Shown here: positions 1-8,724 of the stretch, piece after piece
How positions within the stretch are numbered: position 1 is the stretch's first letter
Layout of the letters: every line of letters starts with the position of its first letter
NCBI RefSeq assembly: GCF_027111355.2
Contig: NZ_CP114291.2
Coordinates: forward strand, 2,728,001-2,792,000
DNA from: Flavobacterium eburneipallidum
Lineage (GTDB): Bacteria; Bacteroidota; Bacteroidia; Flavobacteriales; Flavobacteriaceae
Length of the DNA stretch: 64,000 nt
Direction: 5' to 3'
Notes under the pieces: generated by a model
Seen by the model: the letters and a program-made list of their open reading frames with translations, nothing else
Told to the model about the DNA's origin: nothing
The model's database searches: none
Made by a program: the position numbers and the translations under genes

Positions 1-206
1 CCATCGTTAACTCTATCCAAAAAACAGTTTCGAAAGAATTAAAAGACAAGCCTTGGCATGTCGAAGGTACTGATAATGCGGAATGGGTTCTTATGGACTA
101 CGTAAACATAGTAGTTCACGTTTTTCAAAAACACATTCGCGAATACTATAACATTGAAAGTCTTTGGGGTGATGCCAAAATCACTACAATTCAAAACAAA
201 TACTAA
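1..206 (+). CDS. rsfS: Ribosomal silencing factor RsfS, C-terminal part
   Basis: The open frame enters from the left edge (first full codon at 3) and ends at TAA 204-206, so about 67 C-terminal residues are visible. They carry the RsfS/YbeB signature: WVLMDY, then VVHVF, then REYYNIESLWGDA. By family knowledge RsfS binds ribosomal protein L14 and blocks subunit joining in nutrient limitation. The stop lies 14 bases before ftsH on the same strand, so the two are probably cotranscribed. The N-terminus is outside the window. Confidence 0.9.
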   Translation, partial: IVNSIQKTVSKELKDKPWHVEGTDNAEWVLMDYVNIVVHVFQKHIREYYNIESLWGDAKITTIQNKY

Positions 207-220
207 AGAAACATACTGTA

Positions 221-2140
221 ATGGCTAAAGATAATAATCCAAATTCGAATAATTTTAAAGTAAGTCCTTGGTTAGTTTATACCGCAATACTATTGATTTT
301 TTTGTTCATTAGTTTTATTACTGGTGGTTCTAATTTTTCGGAACCAACCCAAATAAAATCATCTGACATTGACTCTATGTTGACTAAAGGTCAAATCAAA
401 AATGTTGTAATTTATAACAGTAAAGATGCAGAAATTTATCTTACTGATGCAGCATTAAAAGAGCCTGCTAACAAAAAAGTATCTAAAGATGTTTTGGATC
501 AACCCAACAAAGGTCCACATTATGTGACTAAATTTGGTGATCTTAAATCTTTTCAGGAGAAACTAGATAAAGCCAAGGCAGAAAAAAAATTAGTTGATTA
601 TGACATCAAAGATGCTAGTAACTGGAGTGATATTATAATAAGTTTATTGCCTGTTATAATCATTGTAGGCGTATGGATTTTTATTATGCGCAGAATGTCA
701 GGCGGTGGAGGTGGCGGACAGATTTTTAACATCGGAAAATCTAAAGCCAAACTTTTTGACGAAAAAACAGATATTAAAACCACATTCAAAGACGTAGCTG
801 GTCTTGAAGGAGCTAAAGAGGAAATACAAGAAATTGTAGAATTCTTGAAAAATCCTGAAAAATACACCAATCTAGGAGGGAAAATCCCCAAAGGAGCTTT
901 GCTTGTAGGGCCTCCTGGAACTGGAAAAACCTTATTAGCAAAAGCCGTTGCTGGCGAAGCTCAAGTACCATTTTTCTCTTTATCAGGTTCTGATTTTGTA
1001 GAAATGTTTGTAGGTGTTGGCGCTTCAAGAGTTCGTGATTTGTTCAAACAAGCCAAAGAGAAATCTCCTGCTATTATCTTTATCGACGAAATTGACGCTG
1101 TAGGTAGAGCTAGAGGAAAAAGCAATATGTCAGGCGGAAACGACGAACGTGAAAACACCTTGAACCAATTATTGACTGAAATGGATGGCTTTGGTACTAA
1201 TTCAAACGTAATTGTTTTGGCAGCTACTAACAGAGCCGATGTTTTAGACAAAGCTTTGATGCGTGCAGGTCGTTTTGACAGACAAATTTTTGTTGACTTA
1301 CCAGACATAAGAGAAAGAGCTGAAATTTTTCAAGTGCACTTGGCGCCAATTAAAAAAGTAGAAAACCTTGATCTTGATTTTCTTGCCAAGCAAACACCAG
1401 GATTTTCTGGGGCTGATATTGCCAATGTCTGTAACGAAGCCGCTTTGATTGCTGCCCGTTATAACAAAACTGCTGTGGACAAACAAGATTTCTTGGATGC
1501 TGTAGATAGAATTATTGGTGGTTTGGAGAAGAAAAATAAAATCATCACTCCTGATGAAAAAAGAGCGATAGCCATTCACGAAGCAGGACATGCCACAGTA
1601 AGCTGGATGCTAGAGCATGCAGCACCTCTTATCAAAGTAACAATCGTTCCTCGTGGTCAAAGTTTAGGAGCAGCTTGGTATCTTCCAGAAGAAAGACAAA
1701 TTGTAAGAACCGACCAAATGCTAGACGAAATGTGTGCAACTATGGGCGGAAGAGCTGCTGAAAAAGTAACTTTCGATAAAATTTCGACAGGAGCATTAAG
1801 TGATTTAGAAAAAGTAACTCGTCAAGCTCGTGCTATGGTCACCATTTATGGTTTGAATGACAAAATAGGAAATGTAACTTATTATGATTCAAGTGGACAA
1901 AGCGAATATAGTTTCTCTAAACCATATTCTGATGAAACAGCCAAAGTAATCGATGCCGAAATTTCAGAATTAATCGAAGGACAGTACCAAAGAGCGATTC
2001 AAATATTAGAAGAAAACAAAGACAAACTCAATCAACTAGCTGACATCTTAATTGAAAAAGAAGTGATTTTTAAAGACGATTTAGAAAACATTTTCGGAAA
2101 AAGAACTTTTGATGCTAATTTGGAAGAAGTAGTTTCTTAA
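221..2140 (+). CDS. ftsH: ATP-dependent zinc metalloprotease FtsH
   Basis: This 639-residue protein is an inner-membrane AAA+ protease that degrades misfolded membrane proteins and regulatory proteins. It has a first membrane segment near residues 16-35, a periplasmic loop, and a second segment near 138-156 followed by a Gly-rich linker. The AAA module has Walker A GPPGTGKT near residue 230 and Walker B FIDEID. The second region of homology has the usual arginines (GRFDRQ). The zinc protease motif HEAGH is at 453-457. Length and domain order are normal. ATG 221 lies 14 bases after rsfS, and a strong hairpin terminator follows the stop. Confidence 0.97.
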   Translation: MAKDNNPNSNNFKVSPWLVYTAILLIFLFISFITGGSNFSEPTQIKSSDIDSMLTKGQIKNVVIYNSKDAEIYLTDAALKEPANKKVSKDVLDQPNKGPHYVTKFGDLKSFQEKLDKAKAEKKLVDYDIKDASNWSDIIISLLPVIIIVGVWIFIMRRMSGGGGGGQIFNIGKSKAKLFDEKTDIKTTFKDVAGLEGAKEEIQEIVEFLKNPEKYTNLGGKIPKGALLVGPPGTGKTLLAKAVAGEAQVPFFSLSGSDFVEMFVGVGASRVRDLFKQAKEKSPAIIFIDEIDAVGRARGKSNMSGGNDERENTLNQLLTEMDGFGTNSNVIVLAATNRADVLDKALMRAGRFDRQIFVDLPDIRERAEIFQVHLAPIKKVENLDLDFLAKQTPGFSGADIANVCNEAALIAARYNKTAVDKQDFLDAVDRIIGGLEKKNKIITPDEKRAIAIHEAGHATVSWMLEHAAPLIKVTIVPRGQSLGAAWYLPEERQIVRTDQMLDEMCATMGGRAAEKVTFDKISTGALSDLEKVTRQARAMVTIYGLNDKIGNVTYYDSSGQSEYSFSKPYSDETAKVIDAEISELIEGQYQRAIQILEENKDKLNQLADILIEKEVIFKDDLENIFGKRTFDANLEEVVS

Positions 2141-2163
2141 TAGGCGAATTCATATATTATTTT

Positions 2164-2207
2164 AAAATCTTAATTCAAAAACTACTTTTGAATTAAGATT
2201 TTTTTAT
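2164..2207 (+). terminator. Intrinsic terminator after ftsH
   Basis: A perfect 17-bp stem (2164-2180 with 2186-2202) with a 5-base loop is followed by a T-run. It lies 24 bases after the ftsH stop and separates ftsH from the next gene. Confidence 0.85.
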
Positions 2208-2251
2208 CTTTGAACGTTTTCAAATAATATATAAAGTAGCATAAAAAAAAT

Positions 2252-2854
2252 ATGAGTCTTTTTAGCAAATTTTTTGGTTCTAACAATCCCGCTTCTGAAG
2301 AGGCTAAAGATAATGAATTCAGCAAATTCACCCCAGACAATGAAGTTCCTGTAGAGGAGCAATTTGTTTTTAATTTCAAAAAAAATGGTGGAAAATTTTT
2401 GTATTGCGAAAATGAATCTGAAGTCAAAGACCATTTAGAACATATATTTGAAGAAAATGATTGGTTTGAGAGTGAAGCATTATGCTATGAACCAGAATTA
2501 TTCAATATGTTAGAAGAAAATAGAATTGCTTTTAACCAACCTACAAACCCAGCTTTTTTCCTAGCGAGTTGCGAAAATTTAATTGCTGACGAAGGTTCTA
2601 TCTTATTTTCTTCGAAACAAATCAAACAAAGAAAGCCCAATGAATTACCTTCAAACATAGTAATTCTAGCTACAACAAGTCAAATAATAAGAACTAAAAG
2701 TGATGGCTTGAGCGTTATCAAAAAGAAATACGTAAAAGACTACCCAACCAATATTACGACCATAAAATATTTTGAAAAAGCAGCAGAAGAAGACTTTACT
2801 CAATACGGAAGTTCTGCAAAAAATCTATATTTATTGCTTTTAGAAGACCTGTAA
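2252..2854 (+). CDS. Stand-alone LUD-domain (LutC/YkgG-like) protein
   Basis: A 200-residue cytoplasmic protein with no signal peptide or membrane segment. Its second half (FFLASCENLIADEGSIL, then LPSNIVILATTSQII) matches the LUD fold of LutC-type lactate-utilization proteins. It has no partner iron-sulfur subunits beside it, and a separate complete lutABC set exists at 22138-26320. Its stop is 1 base before cdsA, so it is the first gene of a cotranscribed phospholipid block. From memory this placement is common in Flavobacteriia. The biochemical role is not known, so a link to lipid or redox metabolism would be inference. Confidence 0.75.
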   Translation: MSLFSKFFGSNNPASEEAKDNEFSKFTPDNEVPVEEQFVFNFKKNGGKFLYCENESEVKDHLEHIFEENDWFESEALCYEPELFNMLEENRIAFNQPTNPAFFLASCENLIADEGSILFSSKQIKQRKPNELPSNIVILATTSQIIRTKSDGLSVIKKKYVKDYPTNITTIKYFEKAAEEDFTQYGSSAKNLYLLLLEDL

Positions 2855-2855
2855 G

Positions 2856-3746
2856 ATGAATGAAACACTAAAGAGATCCATATCTGGTGCTATTTATATA
2901 ATTCTATTACTGGCTTCAATTCTCTATTCTACCGAAAGCTTTTTTATAGTATTTGGTATTTTTTTAACCATCACTATTTATGAATTTTGTAATCTGATAC
3001 AAACTCATAAAGTCTTCCCTATACTTTTTGGAATCGTTTTATATAGTTCTATAACATTAGTTAGCCATTATAACAAAATAACTACTACTACCATTAATGG
3101 ACTTTTCGATACTAATATAGAAATCCCAATCAATGTACAACAACTCAACATTGTATTGCTAGCGATAACTTTAGTAGTATCTGCAAAATGTATTCTTTTC
3201 TTATTCTATGATAAATTTCAAAAGATAAGCACCTCTTCCAAATATTTGTATTTATTAGGTTATATCATTTTGCCATTTGTATTTATCACTAAAATTTCTT
3301 TTGGTGTAAAGGATTACAACCCTAAAATTATAATTGGATTGTTCATTTTAATCTGGACCAATGACACTTTTGCCTACATCGTAGGAAAATCAATAGGTAG
3401 AAACAAATTATTCGAAAAAATATCACCTAAAAAAACTATCGAAGGATTCTTGGGAGGAATTGTTTTTGCTATTTTTGCAGGTTATTTAATATCGAGATAT
3501 TACATCAAAGCCAAGCCTGAATTTAGCGAAAAATCAATACTAATTTGGACATCAATTGCCGTAATCGTTGGTGTTATGGGAACAATTGGCGATTTAATTG
3601 AATCCAAATTTAAACGTGTTGCTGGTGTAAAAGACAGCGGATCTATAATGCCTGGTCACGGAGGCATCTTAGATAGACTAGATAGTGTTATATTTGTAGC
3701 ACCAATTATATTTTTATTTTACCAAATCTTAAACTATGTTTCATAA
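2856..3746 (+). CDS. cdsA: Phosphatidate cytidylyltransferase
   Basis: This integral membrane enzyme makes CDP-diacylglycerol from phosphatidate and CTP, the branch point of phospholipid synthesis. The 296 residues form about seven or eight hydrophobic segments. The C-terminus holds the CdsA signature near residues 240-275: GDLIESKFKR, KDSGSIMPGHGG, then LDRLDS. The gene overlaps psd by 11 bases, which implies translational coupling with the next step toward phosphatidylethanolamine. Phosphatidylserine synthase is not in this window. Confidence 0.95.
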   Translation: MNETLKRSISGAIYIILLLASILYSTESFFIVFGIFLTITIYEFCNLIQTHKVFPILFGIVLYSSITLVSHYNKITTTTINGLFDTNIEIPINVQQLNIVLLAITLVVSAKCILFLFYDKFQKISTSSKYLYLLGYIILPFVFITKISFGVKDYNPKIIIGLFILIWTNDTFAYIVGKSIGRNKLFEKISPKKTIEGFLGGIVFAIFAGYLISRYYIKAKPEFSEKSILIWTSIAVIVGVMGTIGDLIESKFKRVAGVKDSGSIMPGHGGILDRLDSVIFVAPIIFLFYQILNYVS

Positions 3747-4389
3747 AGAAGGCGCTCCATCTATTTTAATCGGCACTGTTTTTACAGTTGTTGTACTTTT
3801 ATTATCGGATACATTTATTGATATTTATTGGCTTAAAATGGCTATCCAAATAGCAACTTTATTGTTATTGATTATCATTTTACAGTTTTTCAGAAATCCG
3901 AAACGCAATTACATTCTCAACGAAAACCAAGTTTTATCTCCTGTAGATGGAAAAGTAGTCGTTATTGAAGAAGTGTATGAAGGTGAATATTTCAAAGAAA
4001 AACGCCTACAGGTTTCTATCTTTATGTCGCCAATAAACGTTCACGTGACGCGTTATGGATTGAGCGGATTAGTAAAATTCAGCAAATACCATCCAGGAAA
4101 ATTCTTGGTAGCTTGGCATCCAAAAGCAAGTGAAGAAAACGAAAGAACTACAATTGTTATCGAAAATAAAAATTTTGGAGAAGTGCTTTACCGTCAAATT
4201 GCAGGAGCATTAGCCCGAAGAATTGTAAATTATGCTAAAGAAGGAACACAAGTAACCCAGTGTGAAGATGCTGGTTTTATCAAATTTGGTTCTAGAGTAG
4301 ATGTATTTTTACCTCTTGGAACACCTATAAATGTTGTACTAAACCAAAAAGCAATAGGAGGAAAAACTGTTATTGCCACAAAAGGCTAA
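3736..4389 (+). CDS. psd: Phosphatidylserine decarboxylase proenzyme (short form)
   Basis: This enzyme converts phosphatidylserine to phosphatidylethanolamine at the inner membrane using a pyruvoyl group. The 217-residue length fits the short Psd family. Two hydrophobic stretches lie near residues 7-50. NPKR, SPVDGKV and MSPINVHVTRYG motifs follow. The self-cleavage site is in KFGSRVD, and S186 would become the pyruvoyl group. It overlaps cdsA upstream, and its stop overlaps the next start (TAATG at 4387-4391), so the three genes are one operon. Confidence 0.94.
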   Translation: MFHKEGAPSILIGTVFTVVVLLLSDTFIDIYWLKMAIQIATLLLLIIILQFFRNPKRNYILNENQVLSPVDGKVVVIEEVYEGEYFKEKRLQVSIFMSPINVHVTRYGLSGLVKFSKYHPGKFLVAWHPKASEENERTTIVIENKNFGEVLYRQIAGALARRIVNYAKEGTQVTQCEDAGFIKFGSRVDVFLPLGTPINVVLNQKAIGGKTVIATKG

Positions 4390-4658
4390 TGAGTAAAAAA
4401 GATTTAGATACACGATTTCAAGAAGCAGTAGCCATTGCTTCTAAAATGACACAAGCGTCCTTGCCACAGGATGTGCAGTTGCGTTTGTATGCCTTTTACA
4501 AACAAGCCACTTTTGGTACAGCAAACTACAATCAATCAGAACATTCAGATTTGAGAAATGCTTTCAAAACCAATGCTTGGATACAAATCAGTCATTTATC
4601 TGTAGAAGAAGCCAAAGAACAATATATTGAAAATATAAATTCCTTAATCCAAAAATAA
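4389..4658 (+). CDS. Acyl-CoA-binding protein
   Basis: An 89-residue soluble four-helix protein. It shows the ACBP ligand-site pattern: LRLYAFYKQATFG in the middle, and SVEEAKEQYIENI at the C-terminus. ACBPs hold long-chain acyl-CoA esters in the cytosol. The start overlaps the psd stop by one base, which puts acyl-CoA handling in the phospholipid operon. The usual Trp-rich segment is reduced to NAWIQI, but the overall match is clear. Confidence 0.88.
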   Translation: MSKKDLDTRFQEAVAIASKMTQASLPQDVQLRLYAFYKQATFGTANYNQSEHSDLRNAFKTNAWIQISHLSVEEAKEQYIENINSLIQK

Positions 4659-4668
4659 ATCCACAGTC

Positions 4669-5442
4669 ATGAAAAACTTTCGTTTTTTATTATTGAATTT
4701 GGTGTTAATCACTACGTTACTTTCTTGTAACAAAAAAAAACTGACCGAAGTGGTTGAAGTCCCACTACCAACAGCCCAAGAAAAAACAATTATGGGTATG
4801 CCTGATGATGTTAAGGCGGATGAAGGTTCTTTTCAACTAGATAAATTACCTTACAAATACGACGCCTTGAGCCCAAGCATATCGGCATTGACAATGGAAA
4901 ACCATTATTCTAAACATTATCTAACCTATACCAATAATTTAAACAAATCCATAGTAGGAACTCCATTAGAAAACTTAACTATAGAAGAAGTTTTAACTAA
5001 ATTAGACCCGAGCGTTCTTGACATCAAAAACAATGCTGGAGGTTATTACAACCATACTTTGTATTTCAAATGTATGGGACCAAAAGGAGGCGGACAACCA
5101 AAAGACACTTTAGCAACAGCTATAGACAAAAATTTTATAACCTTTGATGATTTCAAAAGAGAATTCAAAAATGAAGCTGCCAAGCAATTTGGTTCGGGTT
5201 GGGTTTGGTTGATTGTAAACAAATCAGGACAACTTCAAATTACAACTACCCAAGATCAAGACAATCCATTGATGCGAAATGCAACTGTTCCTGGCAAACC
5301 CATTTTAGCACTAGACCTTTGGGAACACGCTTATTATTTGGATTACCAATATAAAAGACAGAATTATGTAGATGCTTTTTTTGATCTAATTAATTGGGAT
5401 AAAGTTCAAGAAAATTATGAAGAAGCTATAGCGAAGAAGTAA
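4669..5442 (+). CDS. Lipoprotein superoxide dismutase (Fe/Mn family)
   Basis: The 257-residue protein starts with a lipoprotein signal (hydrophobic residues 7-18, then LLSC with C20 as the lipidated cysteine). The Fe/Mn SOD fold follows: LPYKYDALSPSIS, NHYSKHYLTY, GGYYNHTLYF, FGSGWVWLI and DLWEHAYYLDYQ. These carry the expected His, His, Asp and His metal ligands at about residues 81, 128, 216 and 220. Most family members are cytosolic, so export and lipid anchoring imply defence against external or periplasmic superoxide. The gene lies 10 bases after the ACBP gene and is followed by a terminator. The metal cannot be settled by eye. Confidence 0.9.
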   Translation: MKNFRFLLLNLVLITTLLSCNKKKLTEVVEVPLPTAQEKTIMGMPDDVKADEGSFQLDKLPYKYDALSPSISALTMENHYSKHYLTYTNNLNKSIVGTPLENLTIEEVLTKLDPSVLDIKNNAGGYYNHTLYFKCMGPKGGGQPKDTLATAIDKNFITFDDFKREFKNEAAKQFGSGWVWLIVNKSGQLQITTTQDQDNPLMRNATVPGKPILALDLWEHAYYLDYQYKRQNYVDAFFDLINWDKVQENYEEAIAKK

Positions 5443-5454
5443 TACATTGAAAAC

Positions 5455-5485
5455 GGATGGAATATCAAAATTACATCCTTTTTTT
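5455..5485 (+). terminator. Intrinsic terminator after the SOD gene
   Basis: The stem GGATGGAAT pairs with ATTACATCC with one mismatch around a 6-base loop, then seven T residues follow. It closes the LUD-cdsA-psd-ACBP-SOD transcription unit. Confidence 0.75.
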
Positions 5486-5556
5486 ATGTCGTTTAAAAAG
5501 CCAACTACATACTTATAAATAAATCATAATATGGATTATGATTCTTTGCTTTTGCT

Positions 5557-5564
5557 TAAATTTG
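5557..5564 (+). promoter_or_regulatory. Candidate -7 promoter element for the OstA-like gene
   Basis: TAAATTTG matches the Bacteroidota consensus TAnnTTTG and lies 16 bases before the TTG start. No clear -33 TTTG is visible, and the implied leader would be very short, so this is tentative. Confidence 0.35.
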
Positions 5565-5580
5565 GCAAAAAATTAATCCA

Positions 5581-7206
5581 TTGAAGCAGTTACTACTTTT
5601 CATCAGTTGTTGTTTAACCATTATAGGTTCGCAAAATCTTTTGGCACAAGCACCCGAAAAAATATTGATCGAACATTCTGATTATTTTGATGTCAACCAA
5701 CTCGAAGCTCCCGATGCTGCCTTGCTTACTGGAAACGTACGCATCAACCACGACGGAGTAATTATGACGTGTAACAAAGCTTATTATTTCCAAAAAGAAA
5801 ACTACATCAAAGCCTTTGGAGACGTACAATTAGTCCAAGGAGATACTTTATACTTAAACAGTAAATATGCCGAATACAATGGCAATATGAAACAAGCTTT
5901 TGCAACAGGAAATGCCGTTATGCGTTCGCCAGAATCTAAATTAGTTACTGATACTATCAACTTTAATCGAAATACTCAAGAAGTTTATTACAACACCGCT
6001 GGAACAATTACGAATCGTGACAACACGCTAAAAAGCAAGTCTGGAAAGTATTATGTAGTAGAGAAAAAATTCCAATTCCTGACAGCAGTAACCATTACCA
6101 ATCCTAAATATGTTATCAAGTCCAATCACTTGGATTATTACAGCAATTCGGGGCATTCCTATCTTTTTGGACCTTCGACAATTACCAGTAAAACCAATTA
6201 TATTTACACCGAAAAAGGATTTTATGACACCAAAAAAAATGTATCTCATTTTCTTCGGAAATCCTATATCAAATACGATGATCGCTTGATTGAAGGCGAC
6301 AGTTTGTATTATAATAGAAACAAAGAATTTGCCTCCGCAACCCGAAACGTAAAAATTACCGATTCTATCAATCGAGGAATTGTCAAAGGACATTATGCTG
6401 AATTATACAAAAACAAAGACTCGATGTTTGTAACCAAAAGAGCCGTAGCCGTAAATTTTGTTGAAAATGATTCGGTTTACATTCACGGACAAAAACTAAT
6501 GGTTACTGGAAAAGAAGACAATCGAATTATTCGTGCGTTCAACAAAGTGCGTTTTTTTAAAATCGATATGAGTGGAAAATGCGATTCCATCCATTCGAGT
6601 GCCAAAATTGGTTTGACAAAATTAATAGGAAACCCTATTCTTTGGAACGGAGAAAGCCAAATTACTGGTGATATCATGCATCTTATTGGCGACAAAAAAA
6701 CTCAAAAAATCGACTCTCTCAAAGTTTTGAATAATACTTTTATAGTCTCTAAAGATACTTTAGGAACAGGTTTCAATCAAGTCAAGGGACAAAATCTGTT
6801 CGGGAAATTCCTAGAGGGAAAACTCCACGATGTGGATATTATCAAAAATGCCGAAGTCATTTATTATATGCGAAATGATGCTCAAGAACTCATTGGTATC
6901 AACAAAAATGTGAGTAGTAAAATCAATATTATTTTTGATAAAAATCAAATAGAAGACATTACCTTTTTCACAAACGTCGATGGAGCCATTCATCCCGAAA
7001 AAGACCTGCCCGAAGCCGAAAGAGTACTAAAAGGACTGGTCTGGCGTGGCGATGAAAGAATAAAATCGAAAGATGATATTTTTACGGATGAAGAAAATTT
7101 AGAAAACGACAAATTAGTCCAACAAGGCAAAGACGAAAATGCCAAGAAAAACGTTCCGATGAAAGTCAGGAAAGAAACCTTGGATTACGATAAAAAGAAA
7201 AAGTAG
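5581..7206 (+). CDS. OstA-like periplasmic LPS-transport-type protein
   Basis: The 541-residue protein has a signal peptide (hydrophobic residues 4-21, AQA cleavage region) and repeated beta-strand OstA/LptA-like units, for example DAALLTGNVRINHDGVIMTCNKAYYF. This fold forms the lipid slide of the Lpt machinery, and OstA-like proteins of this size are typical of Flavobacteriia. The C-terminal tail is charged and Lys-rich. No upstream in-frame ATG exists before the signal peptide, so TTG at 5581 is the likely start. It follows a terminator and a candidate promoter and appears to be a single-gene unit. A direct role in lipopolysaccharide transport is inference from the fold. Confidence 0.8.
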   Translation: MKQLLLFISCCLTIIGSQNLLAQAPEKILIEHSDYFDVNQLEAPDAALLTGNVRINHDGVIMTCNKAYYFQKENYIKAFGDVQLVQGDTLYLNSKYAEYNGNMKQAFATGNAVMRSPESKLVTDTINFNRNTQEVYYNTAGTITNRDNTLKSKSGKYYVVEKKFQFLTAVTITNPKYVIKSNHLDYYSNSGHSYLFGPSTITSKTNYIYTEKGFYDTKKNVSHFLRKSYIKYDDRLIEGDSLYYNRNKEFASATRNVKITDSINRGIVKGHYAELYKNKDSMFVTKRAVAVNFVENDSVYIHGQKLMVTGKEDNRIIRAFNKVRFFKIDMSGKCDSIHSSAKIGLTKLIGNPILWNGESQITGDIMHLIGDKKTQKIDSLKVLNNTFIVSKDTLGTGFNQVKGQNLFGKFLEGKLHDVDIIKNAEVIYYMRNDAQELIGINKNVSSKINIIFDKNQIEDITFFTNVDGAIHPEKDLPEAERVLKGLVWRGDERIKSKDDIFTDEENLENDKLVQQGKDENAKKNVPMKVRKETLDYDKKKK

Positions 7207-7253
7207 TTATATCAGATTTCTGATGACAATTTTACATAAATAACATCCCTTTA

Positions 7254-7327
7254 ATTTGTCATTCCGACGAAGGAGGAAACCCTACTAACGAGAGCAACAT
7301 AATTGAGACGCTTCCAGCGTGACAAAT
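7254..7327. repeat. Intergenic element with 8-bp terminal inverted repeats (MITE-like)
   Basis: ATTTGTCA at 7254-7261 is matched by TGACAAAT at 7320-7327. The interior begins TTCCGACGAAGGAGGAA, a motif I recognise from short dispersed repeats in flavobacterial genomes. This copy is not a full palindrome, so it may be a decayed or half element. No protein is encoded. Confidence 0.55.
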
Positions 7328-7411
7328 AGCAAGAATAAATATCTACAAAAACAAATAAAAACTCCGTAAAACTTTGCGTCATCGCACCTTTGCGGATAAA
7401 AAAACAACAAC

Positions 7412-8590
7412 GTGAACGATTTCATAAAATACCAAGCACAAACGTCTCCCTATCCATTAGGAATGGAAGTTTCGCATGCAAAAGGTTCTTATATTTTCGA
7501 TACTAATAATAAAAAATATTTGGATTTTGTGGCTGGTGTTTCGGCTTGTACACTCGGACACCAACCACCGAGAGTCAATCAGGCAATAAAAGACCAGTTG
7601 GATAAATATTCGCACGTGATGGTTTATGGCGAATATTCGCAAAGTCCAGCGGTGGAATATTGCAAATTGATGGCTTCACTCCTACCCGAGCCTTTAAATA
7701 AAACCTATCTCGTCAATTCGGGAACAGAAGCTATTGAAGGTGCCTTAAAACTAGCCCGAAGAGTGACTGGCAGAAGCCAATTGATTTCTTGCAACAATGC
7801 CTATCACGGCAATACGATGGGTTCGATGAGTGTCATGGGATACGAAGAGCGCAAACAAGCTTTTCGTCCGTTGATTCCCGATGTAGATTTTATTACTTTC
7901 AACAACGAAGCCGATTTAGAAAAAATCACCACCAAAACGGCTGGAATTCTACTGGAAACCATTCAAGGTGGTGCTGGATTTATTCAACCTCAAAATGATT
8001 TTCTAAAAAAAGTCCGAGAACGCTGTACCGAAGTCGGTGCCATGATGATTCTGGACGAAATCCAACCGGGTTTTGGAAGAACAGGCACGCTTTTCGGATT
8101 CCAAAATTATGATGTCGTTCCCGATATTGTAGTTATGGGCAAAGGAATGGGAGGCGGAATGCCTGTGGGAGCTTTCACCGCTTCTGCGGAAATGATGGAT
8201 TTATTGACATATAATCCAAAATTGGGTCACATTACCACTTTTGGCGGACATCCTGTCATAGCAGCAGCTTGTTTGGCTACTTTGAAAGAAATTACCGAAA
8301 CAAACCTAATGACAGAAGCTTTAGCCAAAGAAAAACTATTCAGATCACTTTTGGTACATCCTTTGATACAAGAAATTAGAGGAAAAGGATTGATGTTGGC
8401 AGCAATGACAGCAAGTGCAGAGATTACCAACGAAGTGATTCTAAAATGCCAAGACAAAGGACTTATTCTATTCTGGCTTTTATTTGAACCAAATGCCATC
8501 CGAATTACACCACCATTAACCATTTCTGAAGAGGAGATTAGAGAAGGCTGTGCAATTATGATTGAAGTAATGAATGAAATAATGATTTAA
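7412..8590 (+). CDS. Class III PLP-dependent aminotransferase
   Basis: The 392-residue protein has the class III (acetylornithine/GABA-type) fold. The N-terminus has SYIFDTNNKKYLDFVAG. The cofactor phosphate region is NSGTEAIEGALKLAR and AYHGNT, the acidic PLP-ring contact is in LDEIQPGFGRTG, and the Schiff-base lysine is in MGKGMGGGMPVGA. The start is GTG at 7412. The first in-frame ATG (7463) would remove a conserved N-terminal helix. Substrate cannot be assigned, because no biosynthetic partners adjoin it. It is in the same direction as the TPR gene but separated by 134 bases. Confidence 0.88.
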   Translation: MNDFIKYQAQTSPYPLGMEVSHAKGSYIFDTNNKKYLDFVAGVSACTLGHQPPRVNQAIKDQLDKYSHVMVYGEYSQSPAVEYCKLMASLLPEPLNKTYLVNSGTEAIEGALKLARRVTGRSQLISCNNAYHGNTMGSMSVMGYEERKQAFRPLIPDVDFITFNNEADLEKITTKTAGILLETIQGGAGFIQPQNDFLKKVRERCTEVGAMMILDEIQPGFGRTGTLFGFQNYDVVPDIVVMGKGMGGGMPVGAFTASAEMMDLLTYNPKLGHITTFGGHPVIAAACLATLKEITETNLMTEALAKEKLFRSLLVHPLIQEIRGKGLMLAAMTASAEITNEVILKCQDKGLILFWLLFEPNAIRITPPLTISEEEIREGCAIMIEVMNEIMI

Positions 8591-8724
8591 GATTTTTGAT
8601 TTCAAATTGCAATTACAACTAGAAATAGCTGTTAATTAAATTGTTCACAACAATTCCAACTTTTCCTCACAATAACACCTAGGTTGCCTAATTTTATTTC
8701 GGGCAAACTCAAAAAGACAAAAGT

